NCBI GenBank assembly: GCA_963662155.1
Contig: OY759263.1
Location: 26,987,548-27,051,547, forward strand
From: Lamellibrachia columna
Taxonomy: Eukaryota > Annelida > Polychaeta > Sabellida > Siboglinidae
Direction: 5' to 3'
Length of the DNA stretch: 64,000 bases
Part shown: piece by piece, positions 20,047 to 32,159 of the stretch
Position numbering within the stretch: the first letter of the stretch is position 1
How the letters are laid out: every line of letters begins with the position of its first letter
Position numbers and translations under genes: made by a program
The notes under the pieces: model-generated
What the model was told of the DNA's origin: nothing
Database searches by the model: none
Seen by the model: the letters and a program-made list of their open reading frames with translations, nothing else

Positions 20047-20157
20047 TCAACCCATTGTCGTTTGATAAGGTATTTATTATAATAGTATGGTTAATAACTA
20101 ATATTACAGCACATTTCATGCAATAACACGGTAATTACTAGCGATTTTCAAGAACAA

Positions 20158-20196
20158 TGCGCGCGCCGTTTTAATTAATTCTTCGGCGCGCGCGCA
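20158..20196. repeat. GC hairpin with AT loop
   Basis: Arms tgcgcgcgccg and cggcgcgcgcgca flank a ttttaattaattctt loop. The arms are Z-DNA-prone alternating CG in an otherwise AT-rich neighbourhood. Confidence 0.75.
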
Positions 20197-20329
20197 TGAG
20201 AGCGCGATATCGGTTTCATTCCACTGGTGGCCACACCGTGCTAGAAAGCTGAAAGTACCGTAGGCAGCGCGTTATCAGTAACAATTATTAACCATGTAAT
20301 AAAATGTTGCAATGCTGAGTGTGCTACGT

Positions 20330-20610
20330 GAGAAAAGAATAGAACGCCGGTTGGATTTGTTCGCTTGTTACGTGGAATTTTGGAAAGCGTTTGAACGGGT
20401 AGAATGAAACGGGTTGATAGACGAATTGAAGAAAATATACATTGACTGGATAGACAGACAGTTGCTGAAAGATATATTGGGGCCTCCTTGGTACAAACAG
20501 CGGCGGTTACAGCGGCAGATGGACCCCGAGGGGGGTGAAGTGCACTCGATACATTGCCCGTATATACCACTGGATGTTTTCTGCGTCCAACGCACGCAAC
20601 GCATTTAGGA
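20330..20610 (+). mobile_element. Non-LTR reverse transcriptase remnant
   Basis: The frame reads EFWKAFERVE, an in-frame stop, then NGLIDELKKIYIDWIDRQLL. It resembles the motif-A region of LINE reverse transcriptases (DFWKAFDRV...L...LK.I.IDWRDRRLI). A second frame supplies QTAAVTAADG, like the following QTA(A/V)VR..DG segment. Frameshifted and isolated: dead. Confidence 0.6.
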
Positions 20611-20939
20611 TATCAAATCACACTTACTGGGTAATTAATTATATCTAGTTTTACATCTCATACTTTGATTAATATTATTCTATGAATAAAATATTTTAGT
20701 AAATTAATTTATGTCACTTATCATGAAACAATGTATAATTTACACTTTAAATGGTGTGTATTTGGTTTCACTCCATCAACTTGAAAAGGGTATAATGTTG
20801 TCTAACATGTAGAATTTGACTCCCATCCAAGGAAAACGAATCCTTCAAATTTGAAAAGTATATGCTCGCGCAAGAATTGTCAACGAAATAATACATAGTT
20901 GGTACATAGATTTCAGATAGCAGAAGCGCTAGCTAGAAA

Positions 20940-21060
20940 AAGGACAATAAATAATGTTTAGGCTTTTTTTACTGAGAGGGCCAGGGTTAATGGCAGTTAC
21001 AAGTCATAGCAAATGCAGAAGTATGGTTGCAGAAAATGACGAAGAGCTTCAACTGAGAGG
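20940..21060 (+). repeat. Dispersed repeat shared with 23640-23760
   Basis: Contains gagagggccagggttaatggcagtta, continuing into aacaaatgcagaagta-like and gttgcagaaaatgac sequence, also found inside the second hAT-like element. Unknown family. Confidence 0.6.
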
Positions 21061-21679
21061 TGATTTTTTATGGAATTTTAAATGGTATGAAAAATATAAA
21101 ATTGATGAATATAGCAAAGATCGCTAGCTGTAAATATTGACGTGCGTAGACAAAACCGGAACAAGCGAGACAGCTTAGACACTTCGGAATGTCATAAGAG
21201 AAGATGATAGTTGTGATAAAGATGTTAAGATGAAGCAAAAGTAATGAATAAAGGCAGAATAAAAGAGTAATAGTACACATTGGAATGGAGTGCAGTATTT
21301 CGTGTTACAGTGAAATCAGACAATTGAAAAGTTGTTATACGTGCATATGGGTGGGGATGGAATGAATAATCTAAACAAAAAAATAACTAATGAAAAGGTA
21401 CTCGACATAGAACGGGAAGAAAGAAAACTCATGGGTGTTATGTCAAGAAGAGACAGCAAATCTGGCTATGGCACATCATGGGATGTCGAGGACTTTTGAA
21501 GCTGGCAGTGGGAGGTTACAAGAACAAGTACAATGCAATAATACAATGCAATGAAAAAGACTCAGAAAACCAAGTTCAGCAGCGCACTAATATCAAAGTG
21601 TTAGGCCAATCTTAATCCAAATTCAATTCCGAATCGTCAACAGTGATGGTGGGACGCTGAGGATCGAGTTAAGGAGGAT

Positions 21680-22625
21680 AGGCCAGGTCAAATAGGTAGG
21701 TTTTTAGATAACGCCGAAATGTTGATATATCTTCACATGACTTAACACTGACAGGTAATGAGTTCTACAAAGTAGGTGCTGCAATTTAGAAAGCTCTAGT
21801 TCCAATGCTTGTCTTAATTCTTGGAATAAAAAATAAATGCGAAGTAGATGGTTGAAGCTGCCTAGCCTTTCTTGAGGGAGTGAGAAGCGAATGTAAATAT
21901 GCCGGTTGCCCGGATGAAAGTGTGCAATAGTGCATATATTGAAAATAAATAATCGGTAGCCAATGTAGATATGCTAGAAGTGGTACCGAGTGTGAGAAAC
22001 GAGGCGATTTAGACAAGCAATTCTGCACACGCTGAAGTTTCATGATATCCTTGAGAGCAATATTATGATACAGAGAATTACAATAGTTAAGCCTACTGCT
22101 AACAAGAGAAGTTGCAATTGTTTTCGCAACAGAAAGAGACATATATTGGCGGATGCGGCGAAGCTCACGAATGTGATAAAAACAACAAAGGCACAATTGA
22201 GAAACATGCTGTCCTAATATAGAAATTTGTGTCAAAGGTAATTCCTAAATTCTGTGCCAAGGTTGTTGGTGTGAAATTCTGGTCCAGTATAGGTGTCGGG
22301 AAAAAACATTCGATTTTATCACGCTGCCTCTTTGTACCAATGATGAGAAATTCTGTTTTATCCGTATTTAGCTTTAATTTACTGTCATTCATCCAGTGGA
22401 AGATGTCCTGGAGAAAATCCCAGAGCTGGTTAAGGGAATGATTAGTTTCAGGTGTAGTCAAAGAAATGTAAATTTGTGTATCAACAGCATAGAGGTGGTG
22501 ATCCAATGCCTTTGGATAATTGAACTTAACGGAGTAGTGTAGAGAGTGAAGAGAAATCGTCCAAGAACAGAACCCCGAGGAACACCACATGAAGTAGGAA
22601 TTGATGTTGAGAGGCATTAAGCTAG
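21680..22625 (-). mobile_element. L2/CR1-like LINE, reverse transcriptase C-terminal half
   Basis: From 22617 downward the frames give YAVDTQIYISL (motif C, normally YADDTQIY), LNTDKTEFLIIGTKRQ, RRIRQYMSLSVAKTIATSLV, LQRVQNCL, SPRFSHSVPLL, LHWLP, SGQPAYLHSLLTPSRKARQL, then after a stop the LWNSLPV and STFRRYLKTYLFDLA endings. The order matches L2/CR1 polyproteins to the C-terminus. One catalytic Asp is replaced by Val, and stops and a frameshift near 22200 break the frame. Confidence 0.85.
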
Positions 22626-22939
22626 TTTAACTCTTCGCTGTCTATCAGTCGGGGGAATGGGTTTACTGCACAAGCTGAAAGAAGGAAGACCATGTAACGA
22701 CATGAAGAGCAATTAAGACAGAAGATCTGACAGAATAGAGAACAAATTGACGCAGCCAAGGACCTTCCACATAGCAGAAGACTCAGAAGAAGAGCTTCGT
22801 GCCTCGTGTCACTTCAAAGGCATGATACTCCGCATATTTGAGAGTGGGAACGCTAATTAAAAACTTCCTAAACGTCGTAGTGGCGACGCGTAGTGGTGTC
22901 TAGGTTGTAATTAAAATTTCCCACCTGGCGGACAAGGGG

Positions 22940-23175
22940 GGTACCTGCCACCCTCAGCCACGAAACTTTTGTGCGCACGCGCAGCGTGTGACGTCACACG
23001 GCAAGACGGGCGAACGGCGTGGTGCCAGTTACAAGTGCACAAGTTGTCAGAGCGAAAATCAACAATACACAAGGTCCAAAAAGCGCAAGCTACGTCGATG
23101 TTGAGCACAAGGGCTTGGTGTTTTGTCAAGGCCTGGAATAAAGTTATAGTCGAGCTCATTCTAGGTGAGTAGATC
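22940..23175 (+). promoter_or_regulatory. CpG-rich promoter-like segment with possible first exon
   Basis: A locally CpG-rich patch in an AT-rich region. Contains gcgcacgcgcag (NRF1-like), tgacgtca (a perfect CRE at 22989-22996) and a consensus-like donor gtgagt at 23165. A small frame starts at the ATG at 23098 and reads into that donor. No downstream partner exon is recognised. It lies between two transposon blocks and could instead be part of an element. Confidence 0.3.
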
Positions 23176-23596
23176 GACGGGGTTCAGTAACGTTGCGATT
23201 GTTTACGTTTCGACGTTTACGTTATGCTGCATGATTGAGCCAGTTTTTGCTATGTTTATGAGAATATACCATTTGAAAAAAACCTGAGAATACATTTGCG
23301 TAAGATCGATATTCTGTTTCACGAACATTATGTTTTTAATAAATGCAAACAAATTGTTAGAAAGTTGTGTTTGAGTAAAATAGTTAAGGTTAAAAAACAC
23401 CGCCACCAAAAATTGCGACACGTTCGGCCGCCACTGCCAGACGCATTTAACACATTAAATTCATAAAACTATTAAAAGTAATTAAATGTGTGTACATCAC
23501 GTGGCGCCTACATGAGCTGAATAGTTTGTTTACGCACAGACCGAAGTACATGTGCATCGATATGCCTCCACTATAATTGTCTAATACACTATATTG

Positions 23597-25690
23597 CAGA
23601 CCTGGGTCCGAGTGCGTTTTCACGACATGAGTACAAGGCCCAGGGCAGTATATTTTTATTGAGATGGCCAGGGTTTGAACATGACATGGCAGTTATAATA
23701 ATATAAGTTATAACAAATGCAGAAGTAGGGTTGCAGAAAATGATGACTGTGTACCAGTACATTACTAACAAAGTAACTGCTGAGTACACATAAATGATGT
23801 CACAAAAAATCAAATGCATCCTTAGGTTTCCTACGAAGAAATCTAAAAATTGGCCAGGAAAAATAAAAACCAGTGCTTATTTCACTTTAGTGAGACCCCA
23901 GTTAGAATATGCCGCTGCCATATGGGACCCCTACACACAAATGTACAAAAACAAAATAGAGATGGTCCAAAGACGAGCATCACGGTATGTTTGCAACAAC
24001 TACAACTATGAAGCAAGTGTCACCACTATGATCAAATCGACATCCGCCTTGTCATATTTTATAAGACATTACACGACATAATCGCCCTGGACCTCTTCCC
24101 TCAGCTTATAGCCCTGGTGAGACCCTCCCGACACGCATTCTGAAGCTTTTCAACTCCCCATAATTACTAAGCAGTTCATCCAGTATAGCTTTCTACCCCG
24201 TACAATAGCCAATTGGAATAACCTGCCAGCCAACGCAGCTACAGCACCAAGTTTGGAGGTTTTCAGATAGAAGATCTCCAGCTTGCAACATTAATTGATA
24301 TTGCATTTTTCACGTTATCAACTTTTCCTCTCCTGAAATTGCAGTTCTCCACGCACACTATCATCTTTTCTCTTTCTTCCAAATATTTTATTACTTTCTC
24401 TTACAGCACTTTAGCACGTGTGCACACACACCGAGTCTATAAGCCTTGAAGAGAGGGTTGACTCGTACCCGGAAGAAGAAGAGTATGAGTACATTTACAT
24501 AAGTACGAGTACTTATTGTATGATATAGTAAATTATTAGTAATAGCATATTTTAAAAATAAAACTTGTTAATTAATTTATAGAATTCAGGAACATTTGAT
24601 TACATGTGGCATGATATATATATATATATAGGGGCACTCTGGTTAACCCACCTTTGAGTCACCAACATACTCTGGCACAGTGGGTAATTGCTAAATCTGT
24701 TCAGTGTTAAGCAAGTTATAAAATAAAGCAATTAGCAAGAGGTCTGAGGCACCAGGCCACTTCTCTTATATCTGCTGTCTCAGATCTTAGATGTAGTTTT
24801 GCTAGCACCTGACTGTTAATTGCAGTTCTGATTTGTAGACTGTAGAGAGCCATCATCTGCTTTCTACAAAACACTTACCAAGAACATGTGCAACTAGATT
24901 CACAAATCAGACAGTGTAAATGTAGGTTTACTCTGCATAGTACACAATATGAGGCTTATTAAGCAATACTATATAAAACAGTACATCTGGTGCATAATCT
25001 AACAATAATAATAAATGTATTATAATAAAATATTTAACCATTAGACAAGTACTTTAACATACTGCTTTTATTGGTCTCGCTCCAGATTTACCTATGTAAT
25101 CAATGTAGTGAGTACTAGTGAGAAGATTTTTCCAAACTGGAACAAAGGGGTTGTGTGCTAATTTGAATAAAGACTGCTGTGTGACTTGAGATACCATAGA
25201 AATAGACTCCGCTAGTTATTAACACTGTCCCTTGTAGGAGCTACAAAGGCATTTTATGGCTAACTCATGAATGGCCCCTTCATTATGGACTTCCTGGCTT
25301 AATTAAACAACCACAAGGATTATAACCTGAACTGGTTACTAACATAACTGTTTGCTTAAGGCTAACTATGGGTTTCTGATTGGGAAAAGATACTGCCTTT
25401 AGTAAATTTTGTTATATCAATCAGAAATAATGTATATGAACATTGCAGATACTTTATGGAAGAATTTAGATAAAAAATAGTTTCATTCTGTTAGCTACAA
25501 ATACTTGGTAAAACTGTATTTAAAATAAAATCATAAATAATTATCACAGCATCACATTAAAAAAGTACTCAGATGTACTCATAAAATCTGAGTCCACTGA
25601 GCATGAGTACGAGTACATAACCCATAATTTTTGTGAGTACGAGTACTTCAAAAATGTACACGAGTACCGAGTACTTCGGCCCCAGGTCTG
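23597..25690. mobile_element. hAT-type non-autonomous element, 2.09 kb, with 8-bp target duplication
   Basis: Left end cagacctgggtccgagtg and right end (inward) cagacctggggccgaagt are inverted terminal repeats. Both sides carry a perfect 8-bp duplication ctatattg at 23589-23596 and 25691-25698. Subterminal repeats of gtactcgtactc type lie near 24480-24530 and 25565-25680, as in some hAT families. No hAT transposase inside; the interior holds a LINE fragment (23790-24480) and unassigned sequence. Confidence 0.85.
23790..24480 (+). mobile_element. LINE C-terminal fragment inside the hAT-like element
   Basis: Reads KNWPGKIKTSAYFTLVRPQL, EYAAAIWDPYTQMYKNKIEM, VQRRASRYV, and further on NWNNLPA-like and LARVCTHTESISLEERVDSY. 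This is the usual end of a common animal non-LTR element (TLVRPQLEYAS.VWDPHT...IE.VQRRAARYV...). Several stops and frame changes after about 24080 show it is dead. Confidence 0.75.
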
Positions 25691-25698
25691 CTATATTG

Positions 25699-28067
25699 TC
25701 ATATTTCCAATTTTAAATTGAAATGCCATAAAGTTCTAAAAGCAAAGCATTCATGTCACCAGGCAATGGTAATGACAAGGCAATGTTTGTCAACTGTGAG
25801 ATGCAGTTTACAGTATATGTGTTGCATTATTGGCCCTCTGACTGTGCAAGGATGCAGACCAGTGTTTGCACAGCTGCAGAGTCAGAGAGGATGTGGGTTC
25901 AAGATGTTAGAATTTGTAAACAACAACCAATATACCATACTGTTATTGACTGACCATTGGCACTGGTAGCTCTACTGTGTTCAAGAACATGGCAGGCAGC
26001 CAACTGACCAGCATAGCTTGAGATTAGATTATGGTTTTAATTACCTGGCCATGTTTATCTGTGGTAATAATTTCCACTGCATTAGTTTAATTGGGAGCAA
26101 ATTGTCTTTACAGAAGATATATGAGCCATAGGCAATTTTCTTCATTTCATGCTGCTTTCCATACAAACATGTATGTATGTGCAACAGTGTCAGTGTACAT
26201 ACATACCATGTATAGACCCTAATCATGGTCATGTCTTGTTTGTCCGCACAGTTTATACCTCAAGGAGTTTGGCTGGATTAGTGAAACATGCAGATTGTTG
26301 AAACACAATCATTATGCATACTAGCGAGATTGTTCCCGCACAAAAGCATGCAGATTACTGAAGAAAACAGATTATCGAAGAATGGATAAATGAGACATGA
26401 ACGTGTATACATGGAGGACATTCATACCTGTCTACACCTGAGAAACAAAACCATAGTTTGGCAAGATAAAACCGTAAACTGGTTGAAAGACCAGGTTTTC
26501 CAGATCTTTCGAGAAACTAGATTTTTTTGGCTGAAGTCACGCTTACACCTTTGTCTGCCACATTTCAAAGTAGCATAACTTGCTGATTCAAATGTGAATC
26601 TCGCTCGTTTGAGATCAACTACATTGCACTTGCAAACGCTCTTTCTGGGCCTGACAAATTCTGACAGGCCCGGAAACCAGTGCTAATCAAAAAGTTTGCT
26701 TGGTGAGATTTTGCGTTTGAACTTTGACAGACAGTTTCTATGTCAGACAAATAAATAAAAAATTAAATGAATGGAAATATGATTAAAACATGAGACGGGA
26801 ATAGAATGTGGGAGTCTCCCACCAGAAACGTTTGTTTCTTGCTCTTAGCGTGGACTATTATAGTATCACTATTACTAACCATCAGTATATCATATACAGG
26901 TGTATCCATATATCATTGTTTTTATAATTGATTTTTAACATGCTTAATGTATATCACTGTAATAAGAGAGTTGAAAAATGATATAGCAACAATAGCCCGA
27001 AGAATCTTTCTTCGAAATGTGAGAAGATGATTTAGTAGTATCACTACAGGGGGCTATACGTCATCGGGCAAGATGCAGATTTGTCAGTCTTGTTATTCTG
27101 CAAACAATCTGGGTCATGTGATCAGCGAGCCATGACCACTGCTCATTGCTGCGGTGGCACTTGCTCTGTTTGAGTTCTCTGTATTAATGCTGACATGGTC
27201 TTGCATAACCTCAAGTCACTAATACGGCTAGCTGAGCAGCTGGAAATTTCCACAATTTGTTGTGTGAGCAGTCGGTGGGATTTACTTTTATGTTCAGCAC
27301 TAATGTTTTATTGGTAAGCTGTTGGCAATGTGTTGTCAACAAATATAACAAGTAACTTTTAGAATACTAAAACCAGAAAGCGTCACAATTGTTTTATTCA
27401 ATAATTTAATGATAATTTATTTATAAAAATGTTTCATTTATTTATAAATAATTTTACAATAATTTATTTATTTATCAATCATCATAAATATATATATAGA
27501 CTTCAGATGACCTGGAAATGTAAAGTAAATTCTATTGCAGTTTCATCATGTTAGTGTATTACAATTAAAACAAATTCAGCCAACTCTATCAAGATATATA
27601 ATTTGTGGTAATTGTTAATAAATTTGTGTGACCGTTCAACCAAATTTATACTGAATTTATTTTACAAAATGTTTATGGAAATCCTGTTTCATTAGTTCAA
27701 ATTCATATCCATTGATTAAATCATTTATTTTTTACTCTCGACTGTGGCTTTTTTCTTGACTTTATTTTTAAGCACAGTAAGTTCATAGTCTGTCAGACCT
27801 AGTTCCTATGGGGGCTTAAGCTTGTAATCTCAACTAACCTTTGGTTTGTCAAGTGCTGGCAATATCAATGATTTGTTGGAGGAACCTGGACAATTGGTAA
27901 GGAATTAAGTGATTTGCATGGATTAGTGTGGACCAACAGATTTGGACTAACAATTTAGTAGTACTTCCAGAGTACCCAGCCGAGTGGACACTTAATCCAT
28001 GTAGCCAGTTGTGCAGGATAGAGTTCCAAGCTGACATACAACTATTGTAACAATTATTGCCATGTGG
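25699..28067. other. Spacer, no gene seen
   Basis: No recognisable coding or RNA gene. A small hairpin (ttctgggcctg / caggcccgga) lies at 26643-26675. The stretch 27360-27480 is rich in atttatttataa repeats. Confidence 0.5.
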
Positions 28068-28550
28068 GGTCAGATCACTATTTATTTTCCCAATGGCAAC
28101 AATTTTCTATGTTGTTCGCAGATTTGCATTTTGAATCTTCTAAAAATCAGCTATGTTAATGTTTATTCTTTGTACAACCTGCTGAAATTTTTTTTTTAAA
28201 TTCTGCCATTTTCAGTGTATACAATTTTAAATGTAAAGTACACAACGCCACCTGGTGCCATTGATCAATTTCTACAATGCAATAGCAGTTGACCTGATTC
28301 TTGAAACTAGCCAGCCCCAACCAGACAAAGCAAGCTAAAAGAAACAACGCCATATTAACAGAGACACTGCATTGTGGTTTCATCACCCTTACTCTGATTT
28401 CAGTGGATGGGGTCAGATCACTATTTATTTTCCCAGTGGTTACAATTAAAAATTTTTAATATTGGTTGCAAATTTATATTTTGAATATTCTGAAAGTCAA
28501 CTATGTCAATATATATATTCTTCCATTAACCTGCTGGCCAGAAATTTGTC
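28068..28550 (+). repeat. Dispersed repeat with internal direct duplication
   Basis: The block ggggtcagatcactatttat ... tgaatcttctaaaaatcagctatgt at 28068-28190 recurs at 28408-28550 with about 80 per cent identity by eye. The DNA between them matches, inverted, 10700-10910. The paired blocks could be LTR-like or subterminal repeats of an old element. Confidence 0.6.
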
Positions 28551-28579
28551 AAACTATGTCGTTTTTCTCTAACTATTAA

Positions 28580-29345
28580 ACTCTAAAACTGGTTTATTCA
28601 GAATGTGTTCTAAAAGTTTGTGATTCCGGTAGAAACCAGAAAACAAGATATCCGTGATAGCTTGGATGCTCACTAGGTGCATTCAGACAAGAAACAGTGA
28701 CAAAAGCACAATCCTGTCACCCTGTGTGGATAAACTACACCAGGCCTCTCGTGTATACTTAGGACGGCATGACACCATGTAAAGTTTCCATACTCATAGT
28801 TTATACTTATCTTTTCATAATCCACACATGAATTGAGGGATATTTGGTATGTATTTACCAATAAACTGAAATGCAGAGGTTTATTTTACGTGAGAGCCGG
28901 AACTCACCTTCTGCGAGACATCATGGTAAGGGAAAAATGGAGCAAAACATGTATTTTGAACTTGGCTTTATTCATGTCCATATAATATAAAATCCATATG
29001 TTTGTGAAATGTGGTCTGGATGCTTCCATTAGTTATATAAATAGCCACACATTCAGAATTGGTGCAGTTATCTTACAAATCAAAATAAACTGGATGTCCT
29101 ATATATAGGACACCAGGATTAAATGGGTTAAGGGAGGCCGGCATACGCAGAATGAATGCAAAGTCTCAAACAAACATGTTATTTTGCCAGAAAGAGGACT
29201 AGTAAGCAAAAGCCAAAATGTGTTACATAAGTTCAGTTTGTATGCAAATAGCATGGCCATATCTTATTAGCAAGTATATGAATAGGTTTATACAAATATA
29301 TTTTCATTTGGTGAGCAAATATTGCCAGAATACCACACTTGTGAT
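28580..29345 (+). repeat. Dispersed repeat family D1, copy 2, interrupted
   Basis: Two blocks of the D1 family: ttcagaatgtgttctaaaag at 28600, and aaagtctcaaacaaacatg ... catttggtgagcaaatattg at 29155-29330. They are separated by about 500 bp of other sequence, so this copy has an insertion relative to those at 16640 and 53870. Confidence 0.6.
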
Positions 29346-29614
29346 GTAGTGTTATCTAACAGTATGGCGTGGCCCATGAAATTAAGATGTGTGTGTTCAA
29401 CAAGATTTTCCTATGAAACCACTGGCATGATATTCTTAATTTTGCTTACAAATGGTTATGTTTTAGTAACTCTTATAGGTACATATATATGCTGGAAACC
29501 ATGACTTTTGTTTCATTTTAATATACCTATTCATTCTTCAATCTGCAGGAAAAAATTCATTCAGTTCTGCCAATTTTTTCTCCCTAAAATCAACGAACAA
29601 GATGTTCCATATGA

Positions 29615-29990
29615 TAATAATAATAAAGTACGATATTTATCAACGCCATAATCACATAGTGCTCTATGGCGCTTTACAATACAATAATAATACAGCTACA
29701 TGTATATATGCAGTTAAATAATTAATTAATTAAGAACAATTCAACTAAAAAAGTACAATTTAAATTTAAGGGCATTATCAAATGGCATTCAAAAAGTACG
29801 TAATGTCTTCACACGCAAGGGATCCTACAGTCACACGTGCATATGTTGTCAGCCATTCACTGAACACTTTAATACGGGCAGATCATTTAGCTTCGTAGCT
29901 TAAATATGGCAAAATCCCTATTCAAAAATAATTTTCCAGGCAGAAAAAAACTTGCCAATAGGTGATGCCATCTAAAAATTACTGACACTT
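29615..29990 (-). mobile_element. L2-like LINE 3' end plus adjoining dispersed repeat
   Basis: Read on the - strand, 29690-29615 gives aaagcgccatagagcacta, then ggcgttgataaata and a (tta)n-rich end, the form of many L2/CR1 3' tails. The flanking 29800-29990 matches, inverted, 10450-10640. Confidence 0.55.
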
Positions 29991-30029
29991 CATTCATATT
30001 CCGTCAACTTGGAAGTAAATTAATGATCC

Positions 30030-30835
30030 GTCCCCATGTGGAGAAAGGCAGGGCGGGAAGCACAGAACCTGGGTGGGATAGGGAGGAGGGACGGACTGAG
30101 GAAGGGAGGGAAGTTGTGGGAGAGAGTTTCAGGGGGAAGCTGGTGAGGAGCCGGGTAAAGTCGGCTGGATACGTGGAAAGAATGGAAGGGGAACGGACGT
30201 AGGGTAGAAGGAGATGAGGGAGACCGAAACTGAGATTGGAGGACTGCGTGGAGAGAAATTTGCAAGGAGTGGGAGGGGAGTGGAGAATGAGAGCGAGGGA
30301 TGGTGAAGTTGGAGGGGAGTGGAGAATGAGAGCGAGGGATGGTGAAGTGGGAGGGGAGTGGAGAATGAGAGCGAGGGATGGTGAAGTGGGAGGGGAGTGG
30401 AGAATGAGAGCGAGGGATGGTGAAGTGGGAGGGGAGTGGAGAATGAGAGCGAGGGATGGTGAAGTGGGAGGGGAGTGGAGAATGAGAGCGAGGGATGGTG
30501 AAGTGGGAGGGGAGTGGAGAATGAGAGCGAGTGATGGTGAAGTGGGAGGGGAGTGGAGAATGAGAGCGAGTGATGGTGAAGTGGGAGGGGAGTGGAGAAT
30601 GAGAGCGAGGGATGGTGAAGTGGGAGGGAAGTGGAGAATGAGAGCGAGGGATGGTGAAGTGGGAGGGGAGTGGAGAATGAGAGCGAGGGATGGCGGTGGT
30701 GGAGTCGGCAGTGAACCAGGATCAGTGACGAAGAAGGAGAAACAAAAATCGATGACTGGTATTGGCCTCACCCCAGACTTCAGGGATAAAGAGGAGCGCA
30801 ACAACATCGAACAAGAATTTGACACTAAAAGCTAA
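30030..30835 (+). mobile_element. RTE-like LINE C-terminus, internally amplified
   Basis: The + strand reads AGYVERMEGER, then GRPKLRLEDCVERNLQGVGG, ten or eleven repeats of GEWRMRARDGEVG, and an end SEPGSVTKKEKQKSMTGIGL then PDFRDKEE. The intact LINE at 57895-58173 has the same blocks with one GGEWRKRQ unit (VERMEGERLRKRADALRVEG...GRGRPF...GLVTKK). A single segment of LINE coding sequence has therefore expanded in place to a 39-bp minisatellite at about 30280-30695, keeping the frame. Confidence 0.8.
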
Positions 30836-31375
30836 ACTAATTAACATGGCAAATTCAGGATTTCTTCTATACCGGCTGGTGGATATGTAACTTGTGGATA
30901 ATTCACAAATCAAACTTGAATCACTAAATATATTGATTGCCTAATTGTGCTTGCCACATTCCACACTAACATCATAATCCACCTAAAGATGTCTACCCTA
31001 CACATTGCCTAATTAACAGCTGCTTCATTTGGCGATATACGAGAACACGCTGGACTAGTCATGCATGTAGACGGCTAGGTGCACAGAATCAGTCATGCGG
31101 TTTGTGCTTGAACTTAATGAATGCATTTAAATCCTTATCCACTGCTATGGCTTCTAACTAAGAAGGATTAGCTGTCATTAAAGGTCACTATTGTTAAGTA
31201 TAAAACAGACATGCATTTGAAATTTTAGCATAAAAGAAGGGATATAGTGTTAATAGTCACTGCAATGCTTTGTAATTTAGTACATGCTAGATCAAGTGTA
31301 CCACCCCCTCCAACATTCTTTGCTCAGTGTTCACAATGATTTATACTTTGTCCAATGGTTTCCAGTGGTCTCCAA
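30836..31375. other. Spacer, no gene seen
   Basis: AT-rich, no recognised motif. Confidence 0.4.
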
Positions 31376-31725
31376 ACTCTTGTTTCTGATGGTCCAAACT
31401 CTTATTTCCTGTGTTTTCCAAACTCTTGTTTCCTATGGTATTCAAACTCTTATTTCCTATGGTCTCCATACTCTTGTTTCCTATAGTATTCAAACTCTAG
31501 TTTCCTATGGTCTCCATACTCTTGTTTCCTATAGTCTCCAAACTCTTGTTTCAAATCATCTCCAAACTCTTGTTTCCTATGGTCTCCAAACTCTTGTCTC
31601 CTATAGTCTCCAAACTCTTGTTTCCAATGGTCTCCAAACTCTTGTTTGTGATGGCCTTCAAACTTTTGTTTCTGATGGTCTTCAAACTGTTGTTTTTATG
31701 GTCTCCAAACTCTTCTTTCTGATGG
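31376..31725. repeat. 24-bp minisatellite, about 14 copies
   Basis: Diverged units of ggtctccaaactcttgtttc plus ctat. Twenty-four is a multiple of three, which gives a 166-codon + strand frame with an octapeptide repeat (LVSYGLQT). There are no splice sites or non-repeat domain, so I do not call it a gene. Confidence 0.9.
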
Positions 31726-32159
31726 CCAAATCTTCTTCACATAAATTCTGTATTTTTTTGAGTATGCTTCCTTGCAGACTCTAGACCATAGCAAAATGCT
31801 TAGAGGTCCTTGCTGACTCTAGACCATAATGTAATGTTTGGAAGTCCTTCATTAATCATATAAATTTATGCTCATTTTGTTTTAGAATCACTACATGACA
31901 AATCAGATATCGACTGTGACACAACAAATCATTTGTGCAAATGTATTATTCCATTTTGGTGAAATCATTAGGCAATCTATTATATATTTTTTAACCGGAT
32001 CCAGTCAATATTTGGCCGAAAAATGGATAAAGTAGCTCCACCTCCATAAAATATGGCATAAAGCTGGTAAAATACTTCTGTTGCCGTTAAATCTGCGGGA
32101 GACCCAAGCTCGGCAACACACCAAAACAGGGGTTAAGCAGTTCATAATCGATAAGCAGT

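Noticed and set aside
30004..30825. 273-codon - strand ORF, Pro/Ser-rich
   Set aside because: Antisense to a recognisable LINE C-terminus amplified as a 39-bp repeat.
31284..31784. 166-codon ORF with LVSYGLQT octapeptide repeats
   Set aside because: 24-bp minisatellite translation, without signal peptide, domain or exon borders.
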